In this document: positions 1 to 9,370 of the stretch, one piece after another
Layout of the letters: each line of letters starts with the position of its first letter
Numbering within the stretch: position 1 is the stretch's first letter
DNA from: an uncultured Acidimicrobiaceae bacterium
GTDB taxonomy: Bacteria; Actinomycetota; Acidimicrobiia; Acidimicrobiales; Ilumatobacteraceae
Assembly: GCA_903919455.1 (NCBI GenBank)
Contig: CAIXIJ010000008.1
Span: 1-64,000 of the forward strand
DNA: 64,000 nt
Direction: 5' to 3'
Program-made: the position numbers and the translations under genes
Notes under the pieces: generated by a model
Told to the model about the DNA's origin: nothing
The model's input: the letters and a program-made list of their open reading frames with translations, nothing else
The model's database searches: none

Positions 1-1
1 C

Positions 2-70
2 GACCCCGAGTTCGACGTGGATTGGTACCTCACTCGCACCGAGCGACGCGCCGGTTTGGTGGCGAAGTGA
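2..70 (+). CDS. C-terminal end of a CDS truncated by the window edge (…DPEFDVDWYLTRTERRAGLVAK*)
   Basis: Open frame from window start to TGA at 68-70; next gene starts in a GTGA overlap. Confidence 0.5.
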   Translation, partial: DPEFDVDWYLTRTERRAGLVAK

Positions 71-336
71 GTTCCCGCCAACAGGTGCTCATGTTGTGGC
101 TCGCCAGCCCCACCCTCGACAGCCGTGTGTTGGGCTGGTCGTTCTTCGACGGCACGGCGGGAGCCGGCCCGCAGCCGGAGGCCGACCCGCCCTACGGCAC
201 CGGCGTCGAAGCCTTGGTGGATGGGTGGCGGATGCTGCAGATGTCGCCGCTCATCCCACCCGTTCCGGGGCACGAACGCGAGACGTCGTTCCTGAAGCAC
301 GAGTTCGTATTCGAACGCCTCGTTGAACTCGGCTGA
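67..336 (+). CDS. hypothetical protein
   Basis: ORF with GTG start overlapping the upstream TGA (GTGA); track ORF 22..336 trimmed. Confidence 0.55.
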   Translation: MSSRQQVLMLWLASPTLDSRVLGWSFFDGTAGAGPQPEADPPYGTGVEALVDGWRMLQMSPLIPPVPGHERETSFLKHEFVFERLVELG

Positions 337-381
337 CACTCCAACACCGACACCGGCCGAGCCCGCACCTACGCTCATGGC

Positions 382-570
382 ATGACGGCTCGACAGTTCG
401 TGTTCCCGCAGGCGGGCGACGACCTCGCCACGCTCGCGGCGCGGGAACTACCCGACCTCGCCGACGCCGCCCAGCAACTGCTGTCGTGGAATCTGCATCT
501 CGCCGCACGTCGCTCCACCGGGCTGCTCCCGAGCGACGTCGTGTTCACCGAGCCACCGCCGGCCCGATGA
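382..570 (+). CDS. small hypothetical protein
   Basis: ORF 62 aa, ATGA overlap with next ORF. Confidence 0.45.
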   Translation: MTARQFVFPQAGDDLATLAARELPDLADAAQQLLSWNLHLAARRSTGLLPSDVVFTEPPPAR

Positions 571-812
571 GCGCCATCATCACGCGCGCCACCGTGGTGG
601 GTGGCCACGACGGACGGGCCGAGATCGAAGTGGAACTCACCTACGCCAACGGTGGCACCTCCACCATCTCGCTCGACGAGGACGCCTGCCTGGCCTCGCT
701 CGACACCGCCGGTATCAACTCGATCGACGATCTGGTCGGACAGCCATGGAGCACCGTGCTGCCGGCCCTCGAACTCCTGGGAGACACACATGCTCGATCT
801 CGTCATTCGTAA
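567..812 (+). CDS. small hypothetical protein (MSAIITRATVVGGHDGRAEIEVELTYANGG…)
   Basis: In-frame ATG 567, overlaps preceding stop; plausible codon usage; track ORF 486..812 trimmed. Confidence 0.5.
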   Translation: MSAIITRATVVGGHDGRAEIEVELTYANGGTSTISLDEDACLASLDTAGINSIDDLVGQPWSTVLPALELLGDTHARSRHS

Positions 813-2475
813 TGGCTTCATCGTCGACGGTTCGGGTTTGCCGGGCCGCAACGGCGACGTGTCGATCAAGGGCGGCAAGGTGGTGTCGGTCGGCGGCCGC
901 GCCGGCGAGGCGCAGCGGGTGATCGATGCCACCGGTCGCGTCGTGGCACCCGGGTTCATCGACCCGCACACGCACTACGACGCACAGCTCTGCTTCGACC
1001 CCTACGCGTTTCCCGCCATCGAGCACGGCGTCACCACCGTGGTGCCCGGCAACTGCTCGCTCTCGCTAGCACCGCTGCGCATCGATCAGCGCGACTCGTT
1101 CAGCCGCATGTTCCGCCTGATCGAGGAGATGCCCGAGGCGGCGTTCGACGCGGGCGTCGACTGGCGTTGGGGTGAAGGCTTCGGTGGTTGGCTCGATGCG
1201 CTGGAACAGAACATCGCGCTGAACGTCGCACCGCTCGTGGGCCACAGCGTGCTGCGCATGTACGTGATGGGCCCGGAGGCGCAAAGCCGCGCTGCCGATG
1301 CCGCTGAAATCCGCGCCATGGCCGACCTCCTGCGCGTCTGCCTCGACGCTGGCGCCGTGGGCCTGAGCACCAGCTTCGTCGACATCGACGAGCACTACCG
1401 GCCGGTGCCCAGCCGCTGGGCTGCTCCCGCCGAACTCGATGCGCTGTCGGCCGTATTGGGCGAGCGCGACGCGGTGCTGCAGATCGTGCACGAGTTCTAC
1501 GACACCGAACTCACCATCGCCCGCATCGAGCACCTCGCCGAACTGTCGTTGCGACACGGCATCACCACCACGCTCTCGCCGCTCTTCCACACCAATGGCA
1601 ACAACACTGGCGTCCAAAGGGTGATGGCCGCAGTGGAGGCGGCCCGGGCACGCGGCGCTGCAGTCTGGCCGCAGGTGCAGACCCGCCCCATCGACATCAG
1701 CTTCACGCTGGAGCAGCGCAGCCTGATGTTGCTCACCATGCCGGCGTGGTGGAAGGTGGCCTCTATCCGCGACCACGCCGAGAAACTGGCCGCTGTCGCC
1801 GCCGGCCGCGATGCACTTGTGGCCGAGATGAACGCGATGTCGCGCCGGCCCAACGGCGGCCTCGGCGCGGGCGGGTTCGTGGTGCGCGAAGTGGTCCATG
1901 CCCGCAACAACGACCTCATCGGCCGCAACATCGACGACATCGCTCGCGAGCGCGGCACATCGCACGGCGACACAGTCGTGGACCTCGCGCTCGACGAAGA
2001 CCTCGGCACGTGGTTCATCCGCGCATCGATCGGCCACGACAACTCGCCCGTCGTTGGCGATCTTCTCGCCCATCCATTCGTGCACGTTGGCGCCTCCGAC
2101 GGTGGCGCGCACGTGGGTTCGTTCTCCACGTTCGGCGATACCGGCTACCTGTTCTCCGAGTTCGTACGCGGCACGAAGTCGCTGTCACTCGAGGCCGCCG
2201 TGAAGAAGATCACGCTCGACCCGGCCAGCATCTGGGGCCTGAAGGGCCGCGGGTTGCTGGCGGCAGGCAACGCCGCCGACGTGGTGGTGTTCGACGCCGA
2301 CCACATCGGTCGCGGTCCCGAGATCGCATCAAACGACTTCCCCGGCGAGGGTGTGCGCTGGATCCGCCGACAGGAGGGCGTGGATTCGGTGGTGGTGAAC
2401 GGCGAGGTCACGTGGAGCGCCGACGCCGGCTACGCGCCCGAGGCACGCGCCGGCGTCATCGCCACCCGCGATTGA
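790..2475 (+). CDS. amidohydrolase family protein (N-acyl-D-amino-acid deacylase-like)
   Basis: DLVIRNGFIVDGSG…GRVVAPGFIDPHTHYDAQ metal-binding motif, GVTTVVPGNCSLSLAP; C-terminal AADVVVFD. Confidence 0.88.
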   Translation: MLDLVIRNGFIVDGSGLPGRNGDVSIKGGKVVSVGGRAGEAQRVIDATGRVVAPGFIDPHTHYDAQLCFDPYAFPAIEHGVTTVVPGNCSLSLAPLRIDQRDSFSRMFRLIEEMPEAAFDAGVDWRWGEGFGGWLDALEQNIALNVAPLVGHSVLRMYVMGPEAQSRAADAAEIRAMADLLRVCLDAGAVGLSTSFVDIDEHYRPVPSRWAAPAELDALSAVLGERDAVLQIVHEFYDTELTIARIEHLAELSLRHGITTTLSPLFHTNGNNTGVQRVMAAVEAARARGAAVWPQVQTRPIDISFTLEQRSLMLLTMPAWWKVASIRDHAEKLAAVAAGRDALVAEMNAMSRRPNGGLGAGGFVVREVVHARNNDLIGRNIDDIARERGTSHGDTVVDLALDEDLGTWFIRASIGHDNSPVVGDLLAHPFVHVGASDGGAHVGSFSTFGDTGYLFSEFVRGTKSLSLEAAVKKITLDPASIWGLKGRGLLAAGNAADVVVFDADHIGRGPEIASNDFPGEGVRWIRRQEGVDSVVVNGEVTWSADAGYAPEARAGVIATRD

Positions 2476-2486
2476 GGTAGTGGGGC

Positions 2487-2966
2487 TCAGCCCTCGACGG
2501 CGACGCGCTCGAGCTTCGCCATGGTCTCTTCGAGCATCGACACCGGCACGATGGGCCACGTACGCCCAGTCGCACGCAAGGCCTCGACGATGTTCGACCA
2601 GTCGCAATAGTTGGTGACGTCGGTGTGCGTGTCGTCGACCGGGTCGAGCTGCCACCCGTACACGTGACCGAGCGGCGGCTGGTCGGGGGCGCCGACCGTC
2701 CACTCCACGAGGCGACCCGGCTCGAGTTGCGTGATGGTGTTGCGCACCACGTACTTGCCCAACCCCGGGATGTCGTTCAGCGGTGCGCGGTCCATCGCGA
2801 TGTCGAATGTGTCGCCGACGGCAGTAACGGGCTGCGCGTCCGGTGCGGCTTCCAGCATGCCCGAGCCGTCGATGCGCACATGGCCGGCAGGATCGCTGAC
2901 GATGGCGTAGAGGGCGGCAGCAGGTGCGGCGATGCGGTGGGTGACGGACACTCGTTCAGCAGACAT
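2487..2966 (-). CDS. SRPBCC family protein
   Basis: VTHRIAAPAAALYAIVSDPAGHVRIDGSGM…LEPGRLVEWTVG typical polyketide-cyclase/SRPBCC pattern. Confidence 0.75.
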   Translation of the reverse strand: MSAERVSVTHRIAAPAAALYAIVSDPAGHVRIDGSGMLEAAPDAQPVTAVGDTFDIAMDRAPLNDIPGLGKYVVRNTITQLEPGRLVEWTVGAPDQPPLGHVYGWQLDPVDDTHTDVTNYCDWSNIVEALRATGRTWPIVPVSMLEETMAKLERVAVEG

Positions 2967-3026
2967 CGCGCCAACGTACCAGTGGGCGCGCGGGCCGAGG
3001 TTCCCAATGTTGCAATCGTCGCGGGG

Positions 3027-3752
3027 TCAGGCGACCGATCCGATGAAGATGATGTCGCCGGTCGCGACCTCGGTACCCGATTCAGGTTCCACCGTGATCG
3101 CCCACTTGGCGGGTGCCTGGGGCATATCGAACGATGCGTGCACATTGCCGTCGGATGCCGGATCCAGCACGTGCATCGCCATCGACGCCGATGGCGTGAT
3201 GAGCCACAACTCGTACGCCTTGCCGGCAGGGGCAGCCCCCAAGTCTTCACCGATCACGACGGCGCGGTGCAGCGTTTCGGACCAGGCAACTTTGAAGCGG
3301 CCCGCATCGTTGGGTTGTTCATCCAGTTCCACCATGCGCGCGTCGGGTTGTTCCATCACTACTGCGAGCTCGGTGGCGAAGGGGTCGCTCGCATCGTTAC
3401 GTGAGAGCACCGACACGCCCACCACCACCAGCAATGCGGCAGCCGCAATCAGTGCCGCAGCCGTCCACTTGCTCCGTCCGGCAGAACGGCTCATCGAGGG
3501 CGGCAGTTGGCGCACGCTCGGCGACATCTGCCGGGTGCGGTTGATCTCGTCGAGCACGCGCCCCTTCAACGCCGGCGGCGGGCTGACAGCCTGCGTCTGC
3601 GCCATCGATGAGTGAATTGCGCGGAACTCGTCGACCTCGGCGCGGCACAGTTCGCACGTGCCGAGGTGTGCCTCAAAGGAGGCCCTATCGGCATCGTCGA
3701 CTGCGTGAATGGCGTACGCGGCGGCAAGGAGATGCACATCGTGGTCGATCAT
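3027..3752 (-). CDS. rskA: anti-sigma-K factor RskA-like protein
   Basis: N-terminal zinc-finger HLLAAAYAIHAVDDADRASFEAHLGTCELCRAEV, single TM, C-terminal RskA domain; overlaps the sigma factor stop by 4 nt. Confidence 0.85.
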   Translation of the reverse strand: MIDHDVHLLAAAYAIHAVDDADRASFEAHLGTCELCRAEVDEFRAIHSSMAQTQAVSPPPALKGRVLDEINRTRQMSPSVRQLPPSMSRSAGRSKWTAAALIAAAALLVVVGVSVLSRNDASDPFATELAVVMEQPDARMVELDEQPNDAGRFKVAWSETLHRAVVIGEDLGAAPAGKAYELWLITPSASMAMHVLDPASDGNVHASFDMPQAPAKWAITVEPESGTEVATGDIIFIGSVA

Positions 3753-4432
3753 GACGCACCTCCCAGTTCGTCGCGGAGCTTGATCATGCCATCTCGAATT
3801 CGAGTCTTAACTGTTCCTTCGGGCACGTGTAACAGCACCGCAACCTCGCGGTACGTGTAGCCCCCGAAGTAGGCCAACTCCACGGCTTCGCGCTGTGCCG
3901 CAGTGAGCGAGGTCATCGCCTTGCGAACCCGGTATTGGTCGATCGACGACTCCACCTCTGCCACCACCGGGTCGTTGGTGGGGGTTGCCATCAGCGCTTC
4001 ACGATCGTCGCGACGGCGGCTGGCCTGTTCGCTGCGAACACGATCGACTGCTCTGCGGTGCGCCACCATCGCAGCCCACGTGCGCACCGATGCACGCGAC
4101 GCGTCGAAACGGCTCGCGGTACGCCACAGTTCGACGAACACTTCTTGAGTGACCTCTTCCGACTGCGATGGATCGCGTACGACCTTCAAAGCCACACCAT
4201 GCACCATTGGCGCGAGCAGGTCGTACAACTGGGCAAAGGCATCCTGGTCACCCCGGGCGACGCGGTGCAGCAACTCAACGTCGGATTCGATCTGCAGAGC
4301 GTCCGCAGTCGGATCGAGAGCGGTGGCAGCCTTGATCACGTCGCTAGTTCGGTGCCGAGCCTCATTTGGATTGCGCCAACGCAACCACCGCACACGCTGT
4401 TCAGATTCGTGGGGAGCACCGCTGTCGCTCAT
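3749..4432 (-). CDS. sigK: ECF RNA polymerase sigma factor (SigK-like)
   Basis: Sigma70 r2/r4 motifs (QDAFAQLYDLLAPMVHGVALKVV…QREAVELAYFGGYTYREVAVLLHVPEGTVKTRIRDGMIKLRDEL). Confidence 0.87.
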   Translation of the reverse strand: MSDSGAPHESEQRVRWLRWRNPNEARHRTSDVIKAATALDPTADALQIESDVELLHRVARGDQDAFAQLYDLLAPMVHGVALKVVRDPSQSEEVTQEVFVELWRTASRFDASRASVRTWAAMVAHRRAVDRVRSEQASRRRDDREALMATPTNDPVVAEVESSIDQYRVRKAMTSLTAAQREAVELAYFGGYTYREVAVLLHVPEGTVKTRIRDGMIKLRDELGGAS

Positions 4433-4481
4433 GCCCGCAGCACAACCTGGCGGTCTCCGCCGGTATTCCCACTCGATGCGC

Positions 4482-4519
4482 GACGAAGCCCGAGTCCGTT
4501 GACGGACTCGGGCTTCGTC
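4482..4519 (-). terminator. 38-nt perfect palindrome (18+2+18) between fasciclin gene and sigK-like gene
   Basis: GACGAAGCCCGAGTCCGT-TG-ACGGACTCGGGCTTCGTC downstream of the fasciclin CDS. Confidence 0.6.
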
Positions 4520-4549
4520 ACCGACCAGATGGTCGTGAGCGCTAGCTGA

Positions 4550-5107
4550 TTACAGCGCCGCAACATCCAGGCCCGGGGGCAGGATGACGGCATCGATCAC
4601 GTGGATCACACCGTTGGAGGCGGCAACATCAGTGGCCACCACGTTGGAGGAGCCGTTCAGCGTCACCTTGCCGCCGTCGACTGCAACCGTAATGTTCGAA
4701 CCTTCGACGGAGGGAACGTCGCCGGCCTTCACATCAGCGGCCATCACCTTGCCGGACACCACGTGGTAGGTGAGGATCTTCACCAACACGTCCTTGTTCT
4801 CCGGGAGGAGAAGCTTGTCCACCAGGCCGGCGGGGAGTGCGGCGAAGGCGGCGTTGGTGGGCGCGAACACCGTGAACGGGCCGGGACCCTGGAGGGTCTC
4901 GACCAGACCGGCGGCCTGCACCGCAGCCACCAGCGTGGAGAAGTCGGGGTTGCCGCTGGCCACGGCAACGATGTCGCCGGCCTCGGCGGGCGCGCCGGTT
5001 TCCACGGGGGCAGCCGTGGTGACGGGTGCGGAGTCCTTGTCGTCGCCGCAGGCGGCAACGAACATCGACGCTGCCACCACTGCGGCAAGTGCGAAACGCT
5101 TGTTCAT
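4550..5107 (-). CDS. fasciclin domain-containing lipoprotein
   Basis: [24 protein letters not shown] lipobox; fasciclin motifs [16 protein letters not shown]…YHVVSGKV…[12 protein letters not shown]…[11 protein letters not shown]. Confidence 0.9.
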   Translation of the reverse strand: MNKRFALAAVVAASMFVAACGDDKDSAPVTTAAPVETGAPAEAGDIVAVASGNPDFSTLVAAVQAAGLVETLQGPGPFTVFAPTNAAFAALPAGLVDKLLLPENKDVLVKILTYHVVSGKVMAADVKAGDVPSVEGSNITVAVDGGKVTLNGSSNVVATDVAASNGVIHVIDAVILPPGLDVAAL

Positions 5108-5243
5108 GGGGGGATCTCTCCTGGGGGGATCGTGGCCCCGACATGGGACCCTCGTCACCCGTTCGGAACCACGAGCGATCCGGATGGGTCGAAATCCAAA
5201 CTTTTCATTCGGGCAGATCCGATGGCGATCTACGCTCTCGCCG

Positions 5244-5597
5244 ATGGCCGAGCCGCACCGCCTCTTCACCACCAGCGTCGCCAGCGTCTACCCGCTGTAT
5301 GTGAACAAGCTCGAACGCAAGGGCCGCACCAAGGCCGAACTCGACGAGGTGTTCCGCTGGCTCACCGGCTACGACCAGCGCGCATTGGAACGGCACCTCG
5401 TGAAGGGCACCGACTTCCAGACGTTCTTCGCCGAGGCGAAGAAGATCAACCCTGCTCGACACACCATCACCGGCTCGGTATGCGGCGTGAAGGTGCACGA
5501 GCTGGAACCGGGCACGATGCAGGAGATCCGGTACCTCGACAAGCTCGTCGACGAACTCGCCAAGGGCCGGCCGATGGCGAAGGTGCTGCGCTCCTGA
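5244..5597 (+). CDS. DUF2200 family protein
   Basis: [37 protein letters not shown] pattern; ATG at 5244. Confidence 0.8.
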   Translation: MAEPHRLFTTSVASVYPLYVNKLERKGRTKAELDEVFRWLTGYDQRALERHLVKGTDFQTFFAEAKKINPARHTITGSVCGVKVHELEPGTMQEIRYLDKLVDELAKGRPMAKVLRS

Positions 5598-5658
5598 GCG
5601 CGCTCAGGCCGACCGTCCGCTCGTTCGGGCGCAGAGCACCGTGGCATACGCTGCAGCC

Positions 5659-6816
5659 ATGTCCGACAACCCGTCCGCCTTCGCCGCCGTCGCCCTCTTC
5701 ACGGGTGCACCGCAGCACGAGAACTTCAACCGCCTGCACCACCTTCTGCCCAGCAGTCGGCTCGTTGCCAGCGCCAGTCCACACCAGTTTCCGGACGGAC
5801 CTTCGCTCGACCTGCCGAGCACCTTCGACCTCGATGGTACGGCGGTCGACACCGAGCACTTCCTCGACGTCACCGACACGGCAGCACTGCTGGTGCTGCG
5901 CAACGGCGAGGTGGTGCACGAGCAGTACCGACTCACCGGCGGCCGCGACGTGCAGTGGATCTCGTGGTCGGTGGCGAAGAGCTTCGTGTCGGCGTTGGTC
6001 GGCATCGCTGTGGAACAAGGGCACATCGGTTCCATCAACGACCCCATCAGCAACTACATCGATACCGAGCCTGGCTCGGCGTACGACGGAGTCAGCATCA
6101 AGGACGTGCTGCAGATGTCGTCGGGCGCGCGCTGGAACGAGGACTACAGCGACCGAACCTCGGATGTCGCGCGTCTCGGAGCAGCGATGGCCCCCGGCGG
6201 CAGTCTCGACGAGTTCGTCGCCTCCGCTGTCGGAGAGGTGCCGCCTGGCACCGTGTGCCAGTACAACTCCACCGACACGCAGGCGCTCGGTGCGCTGCTC
6301 GTGCGCGCCACCGGCCGTTCCATCACCGACTACATGCAGGAGCACCTCTACGAGCCGCTCGGCATGGAGAGCGACGGCTACTGGCTGCTCGACACGTTGG
6401 GCCGCGAGATGGCATTCGGCGGCGTGAACCTGACCGCGCGCGACTTCGCCAAGCTCGGCGAGCTCTATCGGCGCGGCGGCGAATGGAACGGCCACCAGGT
6501 GGTGCCTGCCGCTTGGGTCGCCTCCTCCATCGTGCCCGAAGCTCCGCATCTGGAATGGGGCAACCCGGTGATCGCCGGCGAGTCGCTCGACAACGGCTAC
6601 GGCTACCAGTGGTGGCTCATTCACGGCGGTCTCGACCAGTACAGCGCCATTGGCATCTACAACCAATGGGTGTTCGTGTCGCCGCACGACGGCGTCACCA
6701 TCGTGAAGCTGTCGGCCACGCGTTCCTATGGCACCACGATGGGCGAAGAAACCAACTTCGAAGCGCACCACGAGGCGTTCCTGCAGTCCGTCGCCGCCCA
6801 CGTCGCCGCGCACTGA
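5659..6816 (+). CDS. serine hydrolase (class C beta-lactamase-like)
   Basis: SWSVAKSFVSALVGIAVEQG (SxxK), YNSTDTQALGALL (YxN), C-terminal active-site region. Confidence 0.88.
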   Translation: MSDNPSAFAAVALFTGAPQHENFNRLHHLLPSSRLVASASPHQFPDGPSLDLPSTFDLDGTAVDTEHFLDVTDTAALLVLRNGEVVHEQYRLTGGRDVQWISWSVAKSFVSALVGIAVEQGHIGSINDPISNYIDTEPGSAYDGVSIKDVLQMSSGARWNEDYSDRTSDVARLGAAMAPGGSLDEFVASAVGEVPPGTVCQYNSTDTQALGALLVRATGRSITDYMQEHLYEPLGMESDGYWLLDTLGREMAFGGVNLTARDFAKLGELYRRGGEWNGHQVVPAAWVASSIVPEAPHLEWGNPVIAGESLDNGYGYQWWLIHGGLDQYSAIGIYNQWVFVSPHDGVTIVKLSATRSYGTTMGEETNFEAHHEAFLQSVAAHVAAH

Positions 6817-7163
6817 TGACCGACAGTCCTTCCTCGGGTGAGGTTGCTTCCCCCGAGGAAGTGCTCGCGGCGTTACACCACGAGCTGACGGCGCGCGCCG
6901 AGGCGCTGCGGTCGGGTGCCACGGTGCCGAGCGGCGGCATCTCATTCGGCAAGCGAGTGGGCGAAGGCACCAGCATCGCCATCGAACGGTTCACCGATGT
7001 GGCCATCCACGGGCAGTTGTTACAACAGTTGACCTTGGTGGATGAGGCGCTCGCCCGCATTGCCGAAGGTACGTACGGTCAGTGCACCGTGTGCCATCGG
7101 CAGATCATGGCCGAGCGCCTCGAAGTGGTGCCCTGGGCCGCCACCTGCGTCGCGTGCGCCTGA
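6816..7163 (+). CDS. DksA/TraR-type C4 zinc finger protein
   Basis: CTVCHRQIMAERLEVVPWAATCVACA zinc ribbon; starts in overlap with upstream stop. Confidence 0.8.
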   Translation: MTDSPSSGEVASPEEVLAALHHELTARAEALRSGATVPSGGISFGKRVGEGTSIAIERFTDVAIHGQLLQQLTLVDEALARIAEGTYGQCTVCHRQIMAERLEVVPWAATCVACA

Positions 7164-7183
7164 CGCGACCGTCCCCGGTTCAC

Positions 7184-7281
7184 GGGAGGTTTCGCGCCCA
7201 CGGGCGGTCGTTGTGCCAGGGGCGGGAGATTTCGCGCCCGTGGGTGGTCGTTGTGCCAGGGGCAGGAGATTTCGCGCCCAA
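7184..7281. repeat. 40-bp-period intergenic palindromic array, copy 1 (about 2.4 units)
   Basis: GGGAGRTTTCGCGCCC(AC/GT)GGG… with cores at 7200, 7240, 7280. Confidence 0.85.
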
Positions 7282-7292
7282 CCCAGCGGGCG

Positions 7293-8663
7293 TCAGGCGC
7301 CGACGCGGATGAGCTTCTTGTTGACGAACTCGTCAGCACCCCAGCGGCCGAGCTCGCGGCCCGAGCCGGAGCGCTTCACACCACCGAAGGGCAGCTCGGG
7401 GCTGTCGGCCCCGACGATGTTCACGTACACCATGCCGGCCTGGATGGCATCGGCCACGCGGGCCGCCTGATCGGCGTCGGTGGTGAACAGGTACGAGCCC
7501 AGGCCGAACGGCGTGTCGTTGGCCAGGTCGATGGCTTCGTCCTCGCTGGTCACCTTGAAGATCATGGCCACCGGGCCGAACAGCTCTTCGTAGAACGACG
7601 GGTTGTCGCGAGTGACACCGGTGAGCACGCCGGGCGGGAAGAACGAACCCGAACGCTCGCCGGCCGACACCAGCGTGGCACCGGCGGCCACCGCTGCATC
7701 AACCTGCGACGCCAGGCGCTGCGCGGCGCCCAGCGACGAGAGCGGCCCGATGTTGATGTCGTCGTCGGTGGGGTTGCCCACCTTGGTGGCCAGCACCGAG
7801 GCGGTGAACTTCTCGACGAACTCGTCGTAGAGGTGGTCCATCACGATGAAGCGCTTGGCGGCGTTGCACGCCTGGCCGCAGTTGTCGACTCGGGCGATGG
7901 TGGCCGAGGCAACCGTGGCATCGAGGTCGTCGGTGGACAGCAGGATGAACGGGTCGGAGCCGCCAAGCTCCAGCACGACCTTCTTCAGGTGGCGACCGGC
8001 GATCTCGGCCACCGCTGCACCCGCACGCTCGGAACCGGTGAGCGACACACCCTGCACGATCGGGTTGGCGATGATGTCGGCCACCTGATCGTTAGTGGCG
8101 TAGATGTTCGTGTAGGCACCGGCGGGGAAGCCAGCGTCGAGGTAGATCTGCTCGATGGCAGCGGCCGACTCCGGGCACTGCGGGGCGTGCTTCAGCAGCA
8201 CCGGGTTGCCGATGATGAGGTTCGGGCCGGCGAAACGCGCCACCTGGTAGTAGGGGAAGTTCCACGGCATGATGCCGAGCAGCACGCCGAGCGCACTCTT
8301 GCGCACGATGGCGGTGCCCTCGCCGCCCATGAGGGTGACGGGCTCGTCGGCCAGGAACTCGGTGGCGTTGTCGGCGTAGTACTGGTAGATGGCGGCGCTG
8401 AAGCCGATCTCGCCGAGCGCATCGCCGATGGGCTTGCCCATCTCGCGGGCGATGATGGCGGCCAGGTCGTCCTGCCGTTCGGTGTGCAGTTCGGCCACTC
8501 GGGCGATCATCGCCGCGCGCTCGGCGACGGTGGTGTGCCGCGACCAGGAGCGGTGGGCATCGTTTGCCCCGTTGATGGCGGCGACCAAGGCCTCGTCGGT
8601 GATGGTCGGGTAGGTCTGAACGGTTTCACCGGTGGCGGGGTTCACCACTGCATAGCTGCTCAC
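7293..8663 (-). CDS. aldehyde dehydrogenase (succinate-semialdehyde dehydrogenase-like)
   Basis: ALDH motifs VLELGGSDPFILL, NCGQACNAAKRF, EELFGPVAMIF; probable GTG start 8663. Confidence 0.88.
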   Translation of the reverse strand: MSSYAVVNPATGETVQTYPTITDEALVAAINGANDAHRSWSRHTTVAERAAMIARVAELHTERQDDLAAIIAREMGKPIGDALGEIGFSAAIYQYYADNATEFLADEPVTLMGGEGTAIVRKSALGVLLGIMPWNFPYYQVARFAGPNLIIGNPVLLKHAPQCPESAAAIEQIYLDAGFPAGAYTNIYATNDQVADIIANPIVQGVSLTGSERAGAAVAEIAGRHLKKVVLELGGSDPFILLSTDDLDATVASATIARVDNCGQACNAAKRFIVMDHLYDEFVEKFTASVLATKVGNPTDDDINIGPLSSLGAAQRLASQVDAAVAAGATLVSAGERSGSFFPPGVLTGVTRDNPSFYEELFGPVAMIFKVTSEDEAIDLANDTPFGLGSYLFTTDADQAARVADAIQAGMVYVNIVGADSPELPFGGVKRSGSGRELGRWGADEFVNKKLIRVGA

Positions 8664-8861
8664 TACTGATTCATCCTTCTTCGAGAGTTCGCGACGATCG
8701 CGAACGCGAGTGGCCTCCACCGTAACCGGTCGCGCAGAAGCCCTTCACCGCCGAGGCCGGTCAGGATGCGATGGCCAGCGCCGCACGGTTGACGATGGGC
8801 GGCCGCCACGATGGAATATCCGCACTAGCCGAAGCGCAACACCCGATCGAAAGAGACGTTC

Positions 8862-9341
8862 GTGACCCCGAAGAACACCATTTGCATCTGGTACGACCGC
8901 GACGCGCTGAGCGCTGCGCAGTTCTATGCCGCCACATTCCCCAACAGCTCCGTCGGCGCCATCGCCTTTGCGCCCGGCGACTACCCCGACGGCAAGGAGG
9001 GCGACGTGCTCACCGTGGAGTTCACCGTGGCCGGCATCCCGTGCCTCGGGCTCAACGGTGGCTCGGCGTTCACGCACACCGAAGCGTTCTCTTTCCAGAT
9101 CTCCACCGACGACCAGGAGGAGACCGACAGGCTCTGGAACGCCATCGTGAACAACGGCGGCGAGGAAAGCCAGTGCGGGTGGTGTCGAGACAAGTGGGGG
9201 CTGTCGTGGCAGATCACGCCGAAGGCCTTGGCCGAAGCGTTGGCCGACCCCGACCCCGTAGCTTCCAAGCGTGCGTTCAACGCAATGATGGAGATGGGCA
9301 AGATCGACATCGCCGCCATCGAGGCCGCTCGACGGGGCTGA
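8862..9341 (+). CDS. VOC/PhnB-like family protein
   Basis: ICIWYDRDALSAAQFYAATFPNSSVGAI…CLGLNGG…SWQITPKAL. Confidence 0.85.
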   Translation: MTPKNTICIWYDRDALSAAQFYAATFPNSSVGAIAFAPGDYPDGKEGDVLTVEFTVAGIPCLGLNGGSAFTHTEAFSFQISTDDQEETDRLWNAIVNNGGEESQCGWCRDKWGLSWQITPKALAEALADPDPVASKRAFNAMMEMGKIDIAAIEAARRG

Positions 9342-9370
9342 ACCCCATCAGGTGCTAGGAGCGGCGACGT

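Noticed and set aside
5467-6945. 492-aa minus-strand ORF
   Set aside because: Antisense to the serine hydrolase CDS with intact SxxK motif
7184-7281. CRISPR array
   Set aside because: Period is 40 bp, with cores too short and alternating in orientation, only about 2.4 units, near-identical spacers here and no cas genes in the window
7251-8669. 472-aa plus-strand ORF
   Set aside because: Antisense to aldehyde dehydrogenase; shadow ORF
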